DNA of 64,000 nt from JAKACA01 sp963735115 (GTDB lineage Bacteria > Actinomycetota > Acidimicrobiia > Acidimicrobiales > Bog-793). The stretch lies in NCBI GenBank assembly GCA_963735115.1, contig CAVTJR010000001.1, positions 682,001 to 746,000 of the forward strand, in the 5' to 3' direction. How positions within the stretch are numbered: the stretch's first letter is position 1; each line of letters begins with the position of its first letter. The notes beneath the pieces are model-generated. The model had not been told where the DNA came from. It saw only the letters and a program-made list of their open reading frames with translations, and searched no databases. Shown piece by piece: positions 62,898 to 64,000 of this stretch. The translations under genes were made by a program, and so were the position numbers.

Positions 62898-64000
62898 CTA
62901 GGACCGTTCACCCGGTGGTTGCAGTGGATCGGGTGGGGGCGACGGCACCGGTCGCGACACGCTCCCGGCGTCAATGCCCGCCAGAGCGAAGGCCCCTGTG
63001 CGCAGTGCCAGGCGCTCCTCTGGGAAGGCCTCCTCGTCGTGGATGGCGAGGTCGCCGATCTCGAGGATCTCGTCCTTGTAACGGGCGCCCCGCAGGACGA
63101 GCCCGATGAGCTTCATGAGGACGAAGGTGACGAGAGCCGACCAGAAGATGACCCACACGGCTGCTCGGAACTGCTCCCACAGCTGGTGGGACGAACCGGT
63201 GTACATGAGGCCGCTCACCGAGAACGGAACGCAAGCTCCGTGCGCCGTGACGTAGGTCGACTGCGAGGTGTTCACGACCTGGCCGGCCGAGTTCAGGCTG
63301 CCGCAGCCGTACTCGATCATGTTCGGGTCGCCAAAGATGCCCAGCAGCATGCCGCCGACGAAGCCGGCGATGCCATGGGTGTAGACGACTCCGAGGGCAT
63401 CGTCCACCCTCGAGAACGGCCGCACCTTGGAGAGGTAGTTCCAGGCCACCCAGACCACGCCGGTGGCGATGAGGCCGACGTAGATGGCTCCCCGGCCGTT
63501 GACCCAGCCGGCGCAGGGCGTGATCCCCACGAGGCCGCAGATCATGCCGTTCACGCCGCCGAGGAAGGTGGGTTTCTTCGACTTGGAGAAGAGGCCGTCC
63601 ATTGCCATCCAGGTCAGCACGCCGGTCCCGGTGGCGATGTTGGTGTTGATGACAGCGGCCGCCATGCTGGCGCCGGCGTAGTAGGGGTCTCCACCGTTGA
63701 AGCCGTTCCAGCCGAGCCACAAGATGCCCGCCCCGACGGCGGCCATGACGAGGTTGTTGGGGACGGCGTGCTGGCGGTCCCGCAGCAGCCGGGGCCCGAG
63801 CACCCAGGCGGCCACGAACCCCGAAACACCGGCCGACATGTGGATGACGTAGCCGCCGGAGAAGTCGAGGGAACCCTCCTGGGCCAGGTAGCCGCCACCC
63901 CACAGCAGGAAGGCGTCCACGCCATAGACGAACGTCGACCACAGCGGCACGAGGATGCACCAGGCGCTGAACTTGATGCGACCGAGCACACTCCCCATGA
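62898..64000 (-). CDS. amt: Ammonium transporter Amt (5' end outside window)
   Basis: The C-terminal 366 or so residues of an Amt/Rh channel, cut by the window edge. Visible motifs: FSAWCILVPLWSTFVYG, SLDFSGGYVIHMSAGVSGFV (first pore His), GGVNGMICGLVGITPCAGWV and THGIAGFVGGMLLGIFGDP (second pore His region). About eight membrane segments remain of the usual eleven. The C-terminal tail is long and proline-rich. It transports ammonium and is regulated by the GlnK encoded next. Confidence 0.95.
   Translation of the reverse strand, partial: MGSVLGRIKFSAWCILVPLWSTFVYGVDAFLLWGGGYLAQEGSLDFSGGYVIHMSAGVSGFVAAWVLGPRLLRDRQHAVPNNLVMAAVGAGILWLGWNGFNGGDPYYAGASMAAAVINTNIATGTGVLTWMAMDGLFSKSKKPTFLGGVNGMICGLVGITPCAGWVNGRGAIYVGLIATGVVWVAWNYLSKVRPFSRVDDALGVVYTHGIAGFVGGMLLGIFGDPNMIEYGCGSLNSAGQVVNTSQSTYVTAHGACVPFSVSGLMYTGSSHQLWEQFRAAVWVIFWSALVTFVLMKLIGLVLRGARYKDEILEIGDLAIHDEEAFPEERLALRTGAFALAGIDAGSVSRPVPSPPPDPLQPPGERS

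Overview
The window is high-GC DNA from an actinobacterium. Supporting signs are GTG/TTG starts, 4-bp ATGA/GTGA gene overlaps, a DUF222-HNH (13E12-type) gene, a DUF5996 gene, repeat proteins with GYWLV-type repeats and an actinomycete-type integrative element. The repeat proteins hint at the class Acidimicrobiia, but that is inference.

Left arm (1-21 kb), chromosomal: the end of a secreted repeat protein; a uridine-kinase-like gene coupled to an oligopeptide-type ABC importer (binding lipoprotein plus two permeases, no ATPase); a small membrane protein; a 1445-aa secreted protein with ten Ig-like repeats and a propeller-like C-terminus; pirin, NTF2-like and DUF5996 genes; a NarL-type two-component system divergent from an ABC exporter; a phosphotransferase; a nucleotidyltransferase-like protein; a methyltransferase divergent from a HTH-cupin regulator; and a universal stress protein.

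Middle (21.1-27.9 kb): a twice-frameshifted iclR pseudogene and a second peptide importer (lipoprotein, S15/CocE-type hydrolase, two permeases, again no ATPase). The block is bracketed by two displaced 3' ends of tRNA-Gly, which suggests an older insertion at the same tRNA.

Island (27.9-46.4 kb): an 18.5-kb integrative element (AICE type) bounded by a 48-bp direct repeat, one copy being the 3' part of an intact tRNA-Gly(CCC). Its core (KorSA/XRE remnant, small transfer proteins, FtsK-like traSA, repSA, xis, int) runs on the + strand. Cargo at the left edge is a compact operon of two TIR-like (ThsB/DUF1863-type) proteins, a three-helix membrane protein and a small conserved protein, which is a candidate defence system. 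Next come a PIN protein with an unusual partner and a type I restriction-modification set (hsdM-hsdS-hsdR). Cargo at the right edge, between int and the tRNA, is DUF3883, Mrr-type and DUF262-HNH genes. Genes from 30 to 41.2 kb are riddled with frameshifts, while both edge cassettes, xis and int are intact.

Right arm (46.4-64 kb), chromosomal: APC permease, ABC exporter, Lon protease, SIMPL protein, DUF222-HNH protein behind a LexA-like box, alpha/beta hydrolase, ahcY with an overlapping MerR regulator that ends in five heptapeptide repeats, dcd, a membrane Fe-S oxidoreductase, a cNMP-binding protein, two P-II proteins and the 3' part of an ammonium transporter gene cut by the window edge.
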